From positions 36,666,183 through 36,730,182 of the forward strand of contig CM035170.1 in NCBI GenBank assembly GCA_020205615.1: DNA of 64,000 nt, given 5' to 3'. The translations under genes and the position numbers were made by a program. This DNA is from Panax quinquefolius. Its lineage: Eukaryota; Streptophyta; Magnoliopsida; Apiales; Araliaceae. A model generated the notes under the pieces. It did no database searches. It saw only the letters and a program-made list of their open reading frames with translations, and was not told the DNA's origin. Within the stretch, counting starts at the first letter, position 1. The number at the start of each line of letters is the position of its first letter. Of this stretch, positions 45,721-57,001 are shown piece after piece.

Positions 45721-46940
45721 TGTAAGTCAAGTATACAAAATTTATTAAGTAATATTAGGTTCTATACAAAACATTATTATTATAAATAGAACAACAATTG
45801 TTCTTTATTATAATACCAAAGATTTCATTGTCAACAATAAAATGGAAATAATATTTTTAACAAGGCGGAATACAATAACAACTTATTGACTTAATAGATT
45901 TGCTCGTAGGCATTGCTAAACTATAAGTTCTATGGCTAATGCAAGCAACCTTTGCTTCATTTTCCACACATAGGATTACTTATATTTGTTTAGCTTTCTA
46001 CTTCTGCTTGGTCCTTCATAAATCTATATTTATGATAACCAAAGTCGGTATCCAATACCCAAGTAGAACCTTGACTTAAAAGAAAATTTATTTCAATCAT
46101 GAACAAAACTATATATGTAAAGAAACTTCACTAAGCTTCTTTGGTTAGCCTCGCAAGATGCTTCTCGCAGTTTCTTTCCGATTGTCGAGCTTATTGCGGT
46201 GGAAGCAAACTCCTTTGCTATCCGTGTCAGTTTTGTTCTTATTATCCTTTGTTTATGCCTTTCTATTTACCTTCTTTGAATCATTCTTCTTTTCAGAAGA
46301 TCCTTTGGCCCCTACCAGTAAGATATGGTCTTTCTTGGTTGGAGAATGACTCTCAACATTTCTCAATATGTTAAGCAAATCAGCGAGGCTGATATCTAGC
46401 TTGTTCATATGAAAAATTCACAACAATTATGAAAGGAGTCCGGGAATGAGTGCAAGATCAAATCTTAGCTCAACTCTCCATCCATGACAAAACCTGTTAT
46501 CCTAATTGATCAATCAAATTGATAATGTTTAGGACTTTTATGCATATTTATAGTGCCATTGGCCATTCTAGATCGGAAGAGCTCCTTAGATATTTGATAT
46601 CTATCGATCCTACTTTCTTTACCATCAACTACTTGATGTATGGGAATATAGTAGGAACATCCATAGTTTCATCTTCGTGACAAGCTTCGTTACTCATGGA
46701 TGCGAGCATGATGCATTGAGCCAATCAGCATGCATCATCTTGCCACTTTCTAAAAGTAGAAATCTCTTCCTCGAGGCATTATCTGCAACCATTGCGAGGA
46801 TAGGCGTATTATGGACATAAGATAGCTTTTCATTATGAGAACTATTCTCAAATTCTTTAACCAATCCGTTTAATTGATTTCTAGTTAATTTAGCATCTAA
46901 TATGCTTCAGCGATGATAGTAATTTTAGACATTGTAAAAT
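45721..46940 (-). pseudogene. gag: Copia gag region, degraded
   Basis: At the minus-strand start, near 46930, broken frames give SIKRI, then NEKLSYVHNTPILAMVADNA (about 46860-46800), resembling the N-terminal gag pattern of Tork-like elements (KLSYVLDTP and similar). ADWLNASC follows near 46720. Downstream, zinc-knuckle and protease parts are not recognisable. The plus-strand ORFs at 46141-46374 are chance readings across this region. Confidence 0.5.
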
Positions 46941-48204
46941 TACATTAATGAATTTGTAATTAACAACATTTTAACATACATTCTTTTATTAATTACCAAA
47001 ATAATTTAGGTCTTGTTTTAAATTGGTATCTCCCACTATTTTCTTCAAACTATATTACCCTCACTTATATAGTTCGGCAAAATCTAATTAAAGATTTGCT
47101 AGTGAGAATAAGGATCCCATTTCAAATGTATATAGCCTTGTGGTGACACAACAAACTATATATAAATAAATAGGTAGACAACTTTTGTCAATTACATCAA
47201 CTATTCAACTCCTTTTCTTTTGCCTCTTAGATTATTTTGATCAAGTGGTGGCACATCCGAATCAAAATTATCCAAGTTAAGTCCAACCTAGCACTCCATA
47301 TATTCAAAAAAGAAAAATATCATCCATGTGGTGACACAACAAAATAATATTGTTCAATTTTCTTTATAAGCATCAAATGTGATAAATTAACATCTTAAAT
47401 ACTTAATACTTGCCTTATGGTGACACAACAAACTCATATTAAATATTTAATACTCTATTAATTTTATCATGCTAGAAGGCGACGTTCGATATTCCAAATA
47501 TCTTTGAACGCTTAGGACTTAATATAAAAAATTGAAGGGTTTGTTATTAATTTGTCATTCATCTTGTTTAGCGCTGCATTTACATATATATATATAAAAC
47601 GCGTCATATTAATAAACATGCGAAGCATGTTTGCATAATATATAATATATATAGTATAAGCATGCACATATAGAATACTATATTCTACCCGGATTGATTA
47701 TGGACTTTTATTCTAGTTTGGTTCACTAGAGCCACCAAGTGAACCAAAAGGTCAAACCCTAGGGGTGCAAGAAATAATATTTAAATATAACTATTACATT
47801 TAAACTCGGGCTCCATTACAAACGGGTCTTCATGCGCTTCTTGTCCCTTGATCTCCAATTTTTCAAAATTAATTCTAACTATTCCTATTACAAAACTATT
47901 TAAAATAAATAGAAACCTTGATCAGCAGTCAAGGGGAAGTACATAGGAGGGAGATAGAATTTACATTCAGAAAAATTAGAGAAGACGAGGTACGCAGACC
48001 CCATTTAATAAAACCCATACATTCATGCATCCAACTAAAATAAAATCCAATCACATTGGTCAATAATCCATAATCAATCCCATTTATTATCATACACATC
48101 ATCATATGCATCAATAAATAACATTCATCTTATGAATAATAAACATTTAATATATATATTGATATCATTTAATGGGCAAATTTAGTTAGTATAAAATCTA
48201 TTTT

Positions 48205-48745
48205 TGAATCAAAATAAACTCCTTTATTTTAATCCAAATTTAAATCAAAATAAAACTATTTTATTTTAATTTATCCTATTTTGAATAAAATAAACTATTT
48301 TATTTTAATCAAAATCTTTAATCAAAATAAACTTCTTTATTTTAATTAATTATGGAATCCAATTCCATGTAATAAAAAAATTATTAAAGGAAACACTAAT
48401 TCTTTTCCTATTCACAAATAAACTCCTTTATTTTGAATAATATGAAATCTTATTCCATATTTAAATAAACTCCTTTATCTAAGGAAACACGGATTTTCTT
48501 TCCTATTCACAAATAAACTCCTTTATTTTAAATAATATGAAATCTTATTTCATATCTAAACAAACTCCTTTATTTAAGGAAAGATGGATTTACTTCCCTA
48601 TTCACAAATAAACTCCTTTATTTTAGGAAAATAAAAAATTTCAACTCCAAATTATCATGGAATCAATTAATTAGTTAGCATGAAATTTTAATTAAAATAA
48701 ACTTTATATTTTAAAATTAAAATAAACATTTTATTTTAATTATAA
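48205..48745. repeat. Array of ~11 AAATAAA/TTTATTT hairpin motifs
   Basis: AAATAAACTCCTTTATTT and variants appear at about 48207, 48246, 48288, 48320, 48415, 48465, 48510, 48560, 48607, 48704 and 48722. The 7-base arms are perfectly complementary in the main form, with loop CTCC, CTA or CTTC. The longer sequence between copies 5 to 9 is also repeated (GGAAA(C/G)A, TTTCCTATTCAC). Confidence 0.8.
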
Positions 48746-48781
48746 AATAATTAGGAATATATCATATATATATTATATATA

Positions 48782-48806
48782 TTAGGTATATATATATATA
48801 TAATAT

Positions 48807-48840
<34 letters not shown>
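48782..48840. repeat. AT microsatellite
   Basis: Broken runs of AT dinucleotide within the copia leader. Confidence 0.9.
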
Positions 48841-48845
<5 letters not shown>

Positions 48846-49170
48846 AAAAGTTCTAAAAATATATATCCGCATTTTATTTTATAAAACCGTTGGTTTCCGT
48901 GCCATGTAACCAAATTTTATCACTTTTGTAACCAAATTTTTTATGGTTTCCGTGCCATGTTTTGAAAAGCCTTGCCTCGATTTTCGTGCTGTTTTTAAAA
49001 AGAATGGGCCACGTTATTTCTTGGTGATACAAAAATGCTTTTTAGATATATGATTTTTTTTTTTTTTTTATTAAATTTTATACAATAAAATTATGCCCAA
49101 AAAAATTGTTCTAAACACATATCAATATACATATCAAATTTAAAATAATTAATAATTCGCATAAAGGTTT

Positions 49171-49183
49171 GGCTCTGATGCCA
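49171..49183 (-). other. Copia primer binding site, initiator tRNA-Met
   Basis: TGGCATCAGAGCC on the minus strand, one base from the LTR end. One difference (C for T) from the usual TGGTATCAGAGC. Confidence 0.9.
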
Positions 49184-49184
49184 C

Positions 49185-51061
49185 TGTAAGGTTTGTAATA
49201 TTCATCAACGCAATCAAATTGCAAAAATAATGCGGAAGCGTGTAAAATCAGAGTTAAAAATTTTACAAACCATATGCCCGGATCACCCTTTATGCATAAT
49301 TATTAATTAAACAAAAAGATAAAGAATAAAATCATATCCTTGAAGATCGAGCTTCCTCAGGTACAAGTTCACCTCCAAATCCTTTCGCGTTCAACTTGAA
49401 TCCACCGGGTTTGGTTCCTTCCTTTGATCAACGTTAGCCACCCATATGTTTGGCCTCTAGAGGTGATCCACCAAGGAAGAAGAAAATTCAAGAAAAAGGG
49501 TGGTTGGCTAAACCCTAGTTTTTCTATCTCTATAGAAAAGGTGTACTCTCCCAACAAATTGGAATTATTACGTAGTTGTCAAAGTCAACAACCCTCTCAC
49601 CCATAATAAGACTCCTCTTATTAATAGATGTGGGCAACCCACCTTAACAATTAAGGAATTGGGTTTTATTTAATTAATTAAATTCTTTTAATTAATTAAG
49701 CTCCCTAATCTTATTAGGGATAATTAATTAAACTCATTTAATTAATTTTCCTTCCTAATCCAATTAGGAATAAATGAGAGTACTTATATTAAATTAATTC
49801 CTAAACTCTTTTAGAAATTAAAATAATAATAATTGTAATAATATTAATAAGACTCCTCTTATTAATTTATATTTAATATTTCTAAAATATTAAATAATAA
49901 ATATTAAGCTATTTAATTTATTCTATCACCATAGATTAAATTAAATATACTTAAATATATTATTACGATTATGCCATTAACTTCTTAAATAATTATTCCT
50001 TTTATGGTGTGACCCTTTAGGTTCTCCATATTAAACCCGGTTGTGAATAAATCAATTAGAACAATTCTAATCTTATTTAAATAAATAAATTAAATAATTA
50101 ATTTATTTAAATAAATAATATTTATTCTACAATAGGGATAAAGCTCTCCTAGCGATCAGCGACTTTCCGGATAATATAGATTTCAACATTAATCATTAAA
50201 GAACCTTTGAGTAAATAGTTACCATACAATTCAATCCTTCCACCATACAATGTCCCAATTAAATATAAGACATGGAATTCTTTGTCAAGTCTTATTTTAT
50301 TTAATTATATGTATTTCGATTCTTAAATGCACAACTCAAATAATGCAAATTAGAAACTCCTTTCTAATTTCATTCTTCCGCCAAGGACTACTTTGGGTTG
50401 TCATTTATCGAATCACATAGGACATTCTCTTCTTTTATTAGAAGTGGTAGATTCTTTATTGATCATACATTATCTCCATGTACAACTTATTATACCCAAG
50501 CATACCCTTTGATATACCCTAAGGGTCTTAAGGAATAAGTCAAAGTATAACTCATCATACATAAGATACTATGATGATCTCAAGTCCAAGGATTACTTGT
50601 ACTACTATCACTACAGGAATTCCTATTGATAGGCAAATAAAACTCCATTAGGTATTCCTTAGCGAGCCACGTTCAGTGAACTTATTCTCTAATAAGCACC
50701 TACATACTTGCTTTAGTGTCTCCACACAAATGATCATGAGATCAATCATCCTCATCCAATGAGCAAGCAACATATGTACCAATCTATCTGGATTCACTAA
50801 TCCCCAATTTAGTAATCCAATGATTGGGAACTATTTTAGTTTTAAGCTTTCTAAAAGTTTAGATCTCATTAGAATGATCATCATCATTATTCTAAAAGCA
50901 TTGCTTAAAACTATGGGTTTATCACATATTATAAAACAGCATCATGTAGATAATTAAAAGCCTTTAATAAATTAATACTTTTTATTAATAAATGAATAAG
51001 ATTGTTACAAAGTATATGCTTTATCATCAAACATGATTGGCTTGTGTGCATACTACTTTCA
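49185..51061 (-). mobile_element. Copia 5' LTR
   Basis: TGTAAGGTTTGTAATATTCA at the left and CATACTACTTTCA at the right edge, 1877 bp. It pairs with 42071-43948. In the minus sense it begins TGAAAGTAGTATGC and ends AAACCTTACA. Confidence 0.95.
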
Positions 51062-51066
51062 GGAAG
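51062..51066. repeat. Target duplication of copia element, right (GGAAG)
   Basis: Partner of 42066-42070. Confidence 0.95.
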
Positions 51067-51160
51067 AACGGACTGTGCACACCAAGTATTTATGAATTTG
51101 AGTGAACCAAGTGTAAGGGGAAGGTAGTGTGTGATAACAAGTTCTAACATCCGGAATTCA

Positions 51161-51245
51161 ATGGCTTCTCAACCAACATCCAAACGCCAAAGGGGAGAGA
51201 CTTCAAGATCCGCTCAATCGACAAGAACATATGATCGACGAAAAT
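51161..51245 (+). pseudogene. N-terminal 28 codons of Athila 3' ORF, copy A
   Basis: ATG at 51161: MASQPTSKRQRGETSRSA, then QSTRTYDRRK. It is basic and Ser-rich and could act as a nuclear targeting stretch. It breaks off where an inverted Athila LTR begins. Copy B (55780 onward) has the same start, so this ATG is well supported as the real start of the 3' ORF. Confidence 0.8.
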
Positions 51246-52731
51246 CAACTTAATTTAATATCCAAATTTATTAATCAAGAACATGAATGTAATACTAGTC
51301 ACCTCTCAATGCACTAATACCATATTAACTTAAATCAATAATTAAGATAGAAACAAGTTAAACACCTAAATCAACCAACTCACTATATCTCTATGTGAAC
51401 TGTAATTAAAAAAGGTTTAAGCTTAAGTTCTCTATCCAATTACATGTGATGTCAAGCATATCTCTACCTTAACAATAATAAAAAATCTGTTATTCACAAA
51501 ATTCATGACACATGCTATATTAACTAGGTCGAGATTTGAATATCCTCTCTCGATTCCATTCAAATCCACAAGGAATTATTGATCAAGCAATTCATAAATT
51601 CACGCTCGAATTAACATAGATAAACTGAAAATATTTTATTGAATTAGAAATCAAAGTTATAGAATCATTGTTTCACCCAAGGATCCATCACAAGTCTAAT
51701 AAGCGAATTAGTTCATAACGAATGAATTAAAAACTGAATAACCTAATGGAAACATCCTTTTAATTACAAATAAAAGACTAAAGAGAAGAAGAATGATGAA
51801 CACCCTTCACTTAGCCTAGAATTGTAACCATCACGATAATCTCTTCAAATTACTCCTCCAAAGCTCGCACTTGAATCCAAGAATTTTTCTCTGAATTATG
51901 CTTCTTGTGCTGTGTGATTTGTTCTTTGCAACGTAATATCTAGCTCTCCCTCTGTTTTGGCCGAAGTCTGCCTTTTGTAGAGTCCAGGCGCCTCAACAAA
52001 GTCCCACAAACCATGTCCCAAAGTGAGAGTTCAAACAAGCAGTGAGAGTCTCAGATTTTAAGACCATTTTTGCAAGCAAGGTATAAGGTTAATAAGGTTC
52101 CTTCCAATGCATAGCTCGCTAAAGAAAATTGCGATTCACACGCTTTTTCCATTTTCGCTCCAAAACTCCGTCTTTCTTCACCACTTACCTCCATGACCAC
52201 CCTACACATAAAATAACATGAAACAAGTGAAAACGAACACAAACAAGAAGTTAACTACGAATTTAAACTTGAAATGAACATCGATTAGTGTATATTAAAT
52301 CCACTTATCAAAATCCCCCAAACTTAAACCGTGTTAGTCCTCGAGCACAAAACAAACTACATGATATGCAATGCAATGAGATGAAATAAATAAAATCTAA
52401 ATGCCTTAGAATCCAACAATATCGCAGAACTAAATTATCCCATCGGCCTCAGAGAAAACAAGCAACCCTACAATATGAATTACCAAAACCAATCCACAGT
52501 TTCATCTTAATTCTCAAATCTTGAACACCTTTCACTGATATAGTGTGTGTGTGTGTGTTCAACATCTATGAAAACTGATACGGACTCCAATTTAACACAT
52601 AAGTAATTTCTTCGAAGGACTCATATAGTGCAAACTAAAAAATGTCAAAAATAGGCATATTACAATTAAAACTAAAACTACGCAATACCAAATTCAAGGG
52701 TCCATACAAGGTACTGATACATCTTTTACAG
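51246..52731 (-). mobile_element. Inverted Athila 3'UTR plus truncated LTR
   Basis: On the minus strand: 3'UTR (52731-52311, matching 60740-61160) followed by an LTR (52310-51246) starting TGATAAGTGG and lacking its last 313 bp. Both ends join plus-strand Athila sequence: the 3' ORF start on the left, and mid reverse transcriptase on the right (GTGTATGATGGCC). No target duplication is seen, so this is a rearrangement and not a simple insertion. Confidence 0.9.
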
Positions 52732-54940
52732 TGTATGATGGCCATTTTTTCAGATATGGTGGAGAAAATGTTGAAGTCTTCATGGACGATTTCTCGGTCT
52801 ATGGAGACAACTTTGATACTTGCCTAGGGATTTTGGTCATGGTATTGCAGTGATGTAAGGATACAAACCTCATACTCAACCAGGAAAAATGCCACTTCAT
52901 GGTTGAAGAAGGCATAATTTTGGGCCATAAGGTGTCGGCTCAAGGATTGGAGGTGCACAAAGCAAAGCTAGATACGATCGAGAAATTGCCTCCACCGAGC
53001 TCCGTTAAGGGTATTAGAAGTTTTCTGGGGCATGCTGGGTTCTACAAAAGGTTCATAAAAGACTTCTCTAAAATTGCAAATCCTCTATGCAGTCTTTTAG
53101 AGAAGGATGCTACTTTCAGTTTTACTACGGAATACAAGTCAGCATTTGAATTATTGAAGAAGAAATTAACTACAGCCCCCGTGATAGTATGAGACCGGAT
53201 GGAATATGCAATTCGAGCTTATGTGATGATCACGAGCGACTATGCGGTTAGAAATGTTTTGGAATAAAGATGAGACAAGGTGTTTCACGCCATATACTAT
53301 ACAAGCAAAACACTCATAGAGACTCAAATGAATTACACTACCACAGAAAAGGAATTGCTTGCAGTAGTGTACGCATTTAACAAATTTCGGGCATACTTGA
53401 TTGGGACGAAGGTGATAGTCTACACGGACCATTCGGTACCTAATAGCGAAAAAAGATGCTAAGGCACGCCTTATCCGATGGATTCTTCTACTTCAAGAGT
53501 TTGACTTAGAAATTAAAGATAGAAAGGGGACAGAGAATCAAGTTGCCGACCATTTATCAAGGCTGGAAAATCCGGAGAAAAAGGATGAAGATAGATGCGC
53601 AATCAACGAGTCATTCCTGGATGATCAACTATTTGGGTTAAATGCAGAATTTCCTTGGTATGCAGACTTCACGAATTATCTGGTGAGAAACATGCTTCCC
53701 CCTGATCTTACACGATAACAGAAAAAGAAGTTTCTTCATGACGTCAAGTGGTACACGTGGGATGAGCCTTATATATTTAAACAGTGTGCCGACAAGATGA
53801 TTAGAAGGTGTATCCCCTACAGTGAAGTGCACAACATACTGCAGGAATGCCACTCATCGTCATATGGGAGACATTTTGGGAGTGAGCGCACCGTAGAAAA
53901 AGTGCTTCAAGCTGGGTTTTATTGGCCGACATTGTTCAAAGACGCCCACCAATTTGTGAAAACATGTGATAGATGCCAAAGGGTGGGAAACATCTCTAAA
54001 TGGAATGAGATGCCCCTACAAACAATTCTTGAAGTCGAAATCTTTGATGTATGGGGCATCAATTTCATGGGGCCATTCCCTTCGTCTTTGAGCAATCAGT
54101 ATATTCTACTCGCGGTGGATTACGTCTCGAAGTGGGTTGAAGCTGCAGCACTACCGTCCAACGATGCCAAGGTGGTCCTCAAATTCCTACAGAAAAACAT
54201 TTTCACAATGTTGGCACGCTAAGAGCAATAATCAGTGACGAAGGTAGTCACTTCTGCAATAAGTCTTTTACAGCTCTGTTGGCTAAGTATGGGGTTAACC
54301 ACAAGGTGGCTACAACGTATTACCCTCAAATAAATGGACAGGCTAAGGTATTAAACAGATAAGTTCAGAAGATATTGGAAAAACTCATAAATCCAAGTCG
54401 AAAAGATTGGTCACTTCGGTTGGATGACGCATTATGTGCTTACCAGACTGCAAACAAAACACCAATCGGGATGTCACCATATCAACTCCTGTACGGAAAA
54501 GCATGTCACTTACTGGTAGAGCTACAGCACAAGGCCTACTGGGCAATACAGAAATTGAATTTTGATCAATCCGTTGTAGGAGAAAAGAGGCTACTCCAAC
54601 AGAATGAGCTCAACAAATTCTGACTTCATGCATACGAGAACGCCAAGCTATACAAAGAAAGGTTAAAAGATGGCACGACCAGAAAATTGTGCATCGAACA
54701 TTCGAGCTAGGTCAATCAGTCCTCTTGTTCATCTCACGGCTGCGATTGTTCCCAGGAAAGCTTAAGTCGAGATGGTCGGGACCATTCACTATAAAGCGAG
54801 TATTCCCTCATGGCGCCGTTGAACTCTACATTCGTAATCCATTAGAGACGTTCAAGGTCAATGGTCAACAGATAAAGCATTATTGTGGTGGTGAGTCAAA
54901 CTGGGATGTTGTCATTATTACCCTCGCCGATACACAGTAA
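52732..54940 (+). pseudogene. pol: Athila RT, RNase H and integrase, copy B
   Basis: Starts inside RT at the equivalent of 36584. Pieces: the FMDD region is frame-shifted, then EEGIILGHKVSAQGLEVHKA, then VKGIRSFLGHAGFYKRFIKD. RNase [21 protein letters not shown]. Integrase [37 protein letters not shown]. In the core, the first catalytic Asp is Asn (GINFMGPF, codon at 54061) and the catalytic Glu is Lys (GQAKVLNR, codon at 54345). The second Asp is kept in ISDEGSHF. The C-terminal domain ([20 protein letters not shown]) is well preserved and ends TLADTQ. It is not functional. Confidence 0.9.
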
Positions 54941-55779
54941 AACAGGGAGTAGTTAGGCTGAACGACTTAAAATCAAGCGCTAATTGGGAGGCAACCCAAT
55001 ATTTTGTTATTTTTCGTAGTTTTATTTATAATTGTTAGAATGTAGCTTTTATTAAGTATTAGGTAGGTATTATAGCGTAAAAGTTTTGTTGAAACTCTCA
55101 ATCCTACTCCAAGTCGTCAATAATCTAACATCTTGCATGTTTATAGTTGTAGGAGGGGTCAAAAGTGAGTAAGAGCAACAACGGGCAAGAAAACAAGGAA
55201 AATAGGAGAATTTTGCATCACCAAATTTAAGGCAAAAAATCTTAAGGCTATTTTAGTACAGGCACCCACATGGGCAAGGGGTCCTCGACCAAGTGAACAC
55301 GCCAAAGATCTAGACACACGGCATAACTCCCCAATATACGTTTTTTTTCTGGTTCTCATTCACCCTCACCCAAACAACTCAGCCTCCATTACAAAGCCAC
55401 CTAGACCACTACACACCACCCACGATCGACAACTCCTAGCAACTACTCCTACCCATTACCTACATCAATTGCATCCACTCCTCCACACCATCAAGCACAC
55501 GAATTCCTCTCCCCTATATCACCTCTATATAAACCCTACCACATACCTCCCAAATTCATCTCCAAAAACACGAATTCATCAAGAAATTGGGCTACACATA
55601 GAGCAATTGAGTGTAAGTTAATTTATATTGAGTTTTCATCTTCTCTTAACGGAATTACCAAATAGACAACCTAGTTTGGGGGAAGAACGGATTGTGCACA
55701 CCAAGTGTTTGTGAATTTGAGTGAACCAAGTGTAAGGGGAAGGTAGTGTGTGGTAGCAAGTTCTAACATCCGGAATTCA
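54941..55779 (+). other. Athila spacer between pol and 3' ORF, copy B
   Basis: Collinear with 41321-42070 plus 51067-51160. Contains AATTGGGAGGCAACCCAATA (54985), TATATAAA (55526) and the uninterrupted TTTGGGGGAAGAACGG. This is the pre-insertion form of the copia target. No gene. Confidence 0.8.
55526..55533 (+). promoter_or_regulatory. Possible internal promoter of 3' ORF, copy B
   Basis: TATATAAA followed by CCCTACCACATAC, 247 bp before the ATG at 55780. Same as copy A. Confidence 0.4.
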
Positions 55780-56628
55780 ATGGCTTCTCAACCAACATCC
55801 AAACTGTGAAACCCCAGATTTAATGAATAAATATTTAATTTTCTCGAAATAATTTTTTATTTTTATATTATAGTGTGGATTTGAGATAATGTTATAATTG
55901 TGGGTAGTATTTATAAATTTTGCAAAGTACGCAAGTTGTTGTATAATATTTGATTGGTCGGGGACTATTCTTTTTGTCGGGGAATATCCGTACGATGGTA
56001 CAATCATCGGTGGACCCCACAACGAAATTATTGTTGGATTGAGAAAATGACAAAAATATTTTATGGAAATAACGGTGGAAGTTTTACCGTTAACTGTTGA
56101 AACACCGGTGTTAAAAGTACAGTAATACACGTGGTTGAATAGTAGCACACGGTATTGATTATTGATGCTTACGTGAGAAGTCACTCAGTTATACTCAATT
56201 ATTGCTACAGTAATTGATGCCTCATATCTCTCATATTATTGATTCAGTTATTATCACAGTATCATTTGAATAATATTTTATATTATTAAATCAATAATTA
56301 AGACGACAAAGTTATTCATATTATTATTTGCAATATTGACAATGTCTAGAAGTTTTGTCAATGAGAGGTTTGGTCACCTAATTACATGCCAATAAGGAGA
56401 AATCCTTATCGGAAAGCCCCATCTTTCCTTGGAATGACCTGGTTGTTAAATATTGTGAGTTATAATATTAATGATGAATAAGTTGTGTTGATTAAAGATG
56501 AAATTGATTGTTCCATTGTATTAGGATTATTAGTGTTAGTGGAAATTGACATTTATTTCGAACATAATTGATGTCTGGAGGTTATATTGTTCACTCGGGT
56601 ATTCGGAGCACTTTTCGTGTCGAAGTAC

Positions 56629-56703
56629 TATTCACGAGTTACTATTCATGAGTTACTATTCACGAGTTATTATTCACGAGTTACTATTCACGGGGTACTA
56701 TTG
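56629..56703 (+). repeat. 14-bp tandem repeat in solo LTR
   Basis: About five units of CGAGTTACTATTCA with single-base variants. This is the reverse complement of the array at 3001-3042 in the minus-strand LTR, so it occupies the same place in the LTR sense. Confidence 0.9.
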
Positions 56704-56993
56704 ATTTTAATTCTTATACTATTAGGGGTGGTGGTGCAAGATTGATAATACTTGCATGACTAAGTTAAAAATGGAGGTATAGATGGAGGTACTATACTGT
56801 AATTGTTTTTATCACATGATTAGAACTATTGAGTCACATGATTTACTATTGATTCACATTATTTACTATTAGGGGAGTTGGTGCAAGTTTGATAATACTT
56901 GCAAGACTAAATTAAAAATGAAAGAAAAGTTGGAGTTATTGTACTGTAATTTTTCGAGCCCCAAAACGTACAATTATCAAAACTATATTTTCC

Positions 56994-57001
56994 TATAAAT
57001 A
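56994..57001 (+). promoter_or_regulatory. LTR TATA box
   Basis: TATAAATA followed by GAAGCTCATTCTTCC, upstream of TATAGAGAGAAA runs as in the solo LTR at 37855. Confidence 0.6.

Larger units (their letters stand above)
46941..49170 (-). other. Copia 5' leader with hairpin and direct repeats
   Basis: A 2.2-kb non-coding leader between primer site and gag. It holds three GGTGACACAACAAA repeats (about 47153, 47329, 47417), TA-rich runs at 47583-47660 and 48760-48840, and an array of AAATAAACTCCTTTATTT motifs (48205-48745). No gene seen. Confidence 0.6.
42071..51061 (-). mobile_element. Copia element (Tork-like), 8991 bp, degenerate
   Basis: Two LTRs of 1878 and 1877 bp flank a 5.2-kb internal region. 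Polarity is minus: the primer site (TGGCATCAGAGCC, 49183-49171) lies beside the right LTR, and a purine tract (GTGCAAGTGGGAGAT, about 43963-43949) lies beside the left LTR. GGAAG flanks both ends. Gag, integrase and RT/RNase H remnants appear in the copia order (integrase before RT). RT is largely deleted. It inserted into the Athila composite between pol and the 3' ORF. Confidence 0.93.

Noticed and set aside
46141..46374. Overlapping plus-strand ORFs with a hydrophobic stretch (possible membrane protein)
   Set aside because: They are antisense to the degraded copia gag region. The hydrophobicity comes from TTT/CTT-rich antisense sequence.
49369..49606. ORFs on both strands in the copia LTR
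   Set aside because: The same stretch in the partner LTR (42255-42490) has changed frame, and LTRs of this class do not encode proteins.
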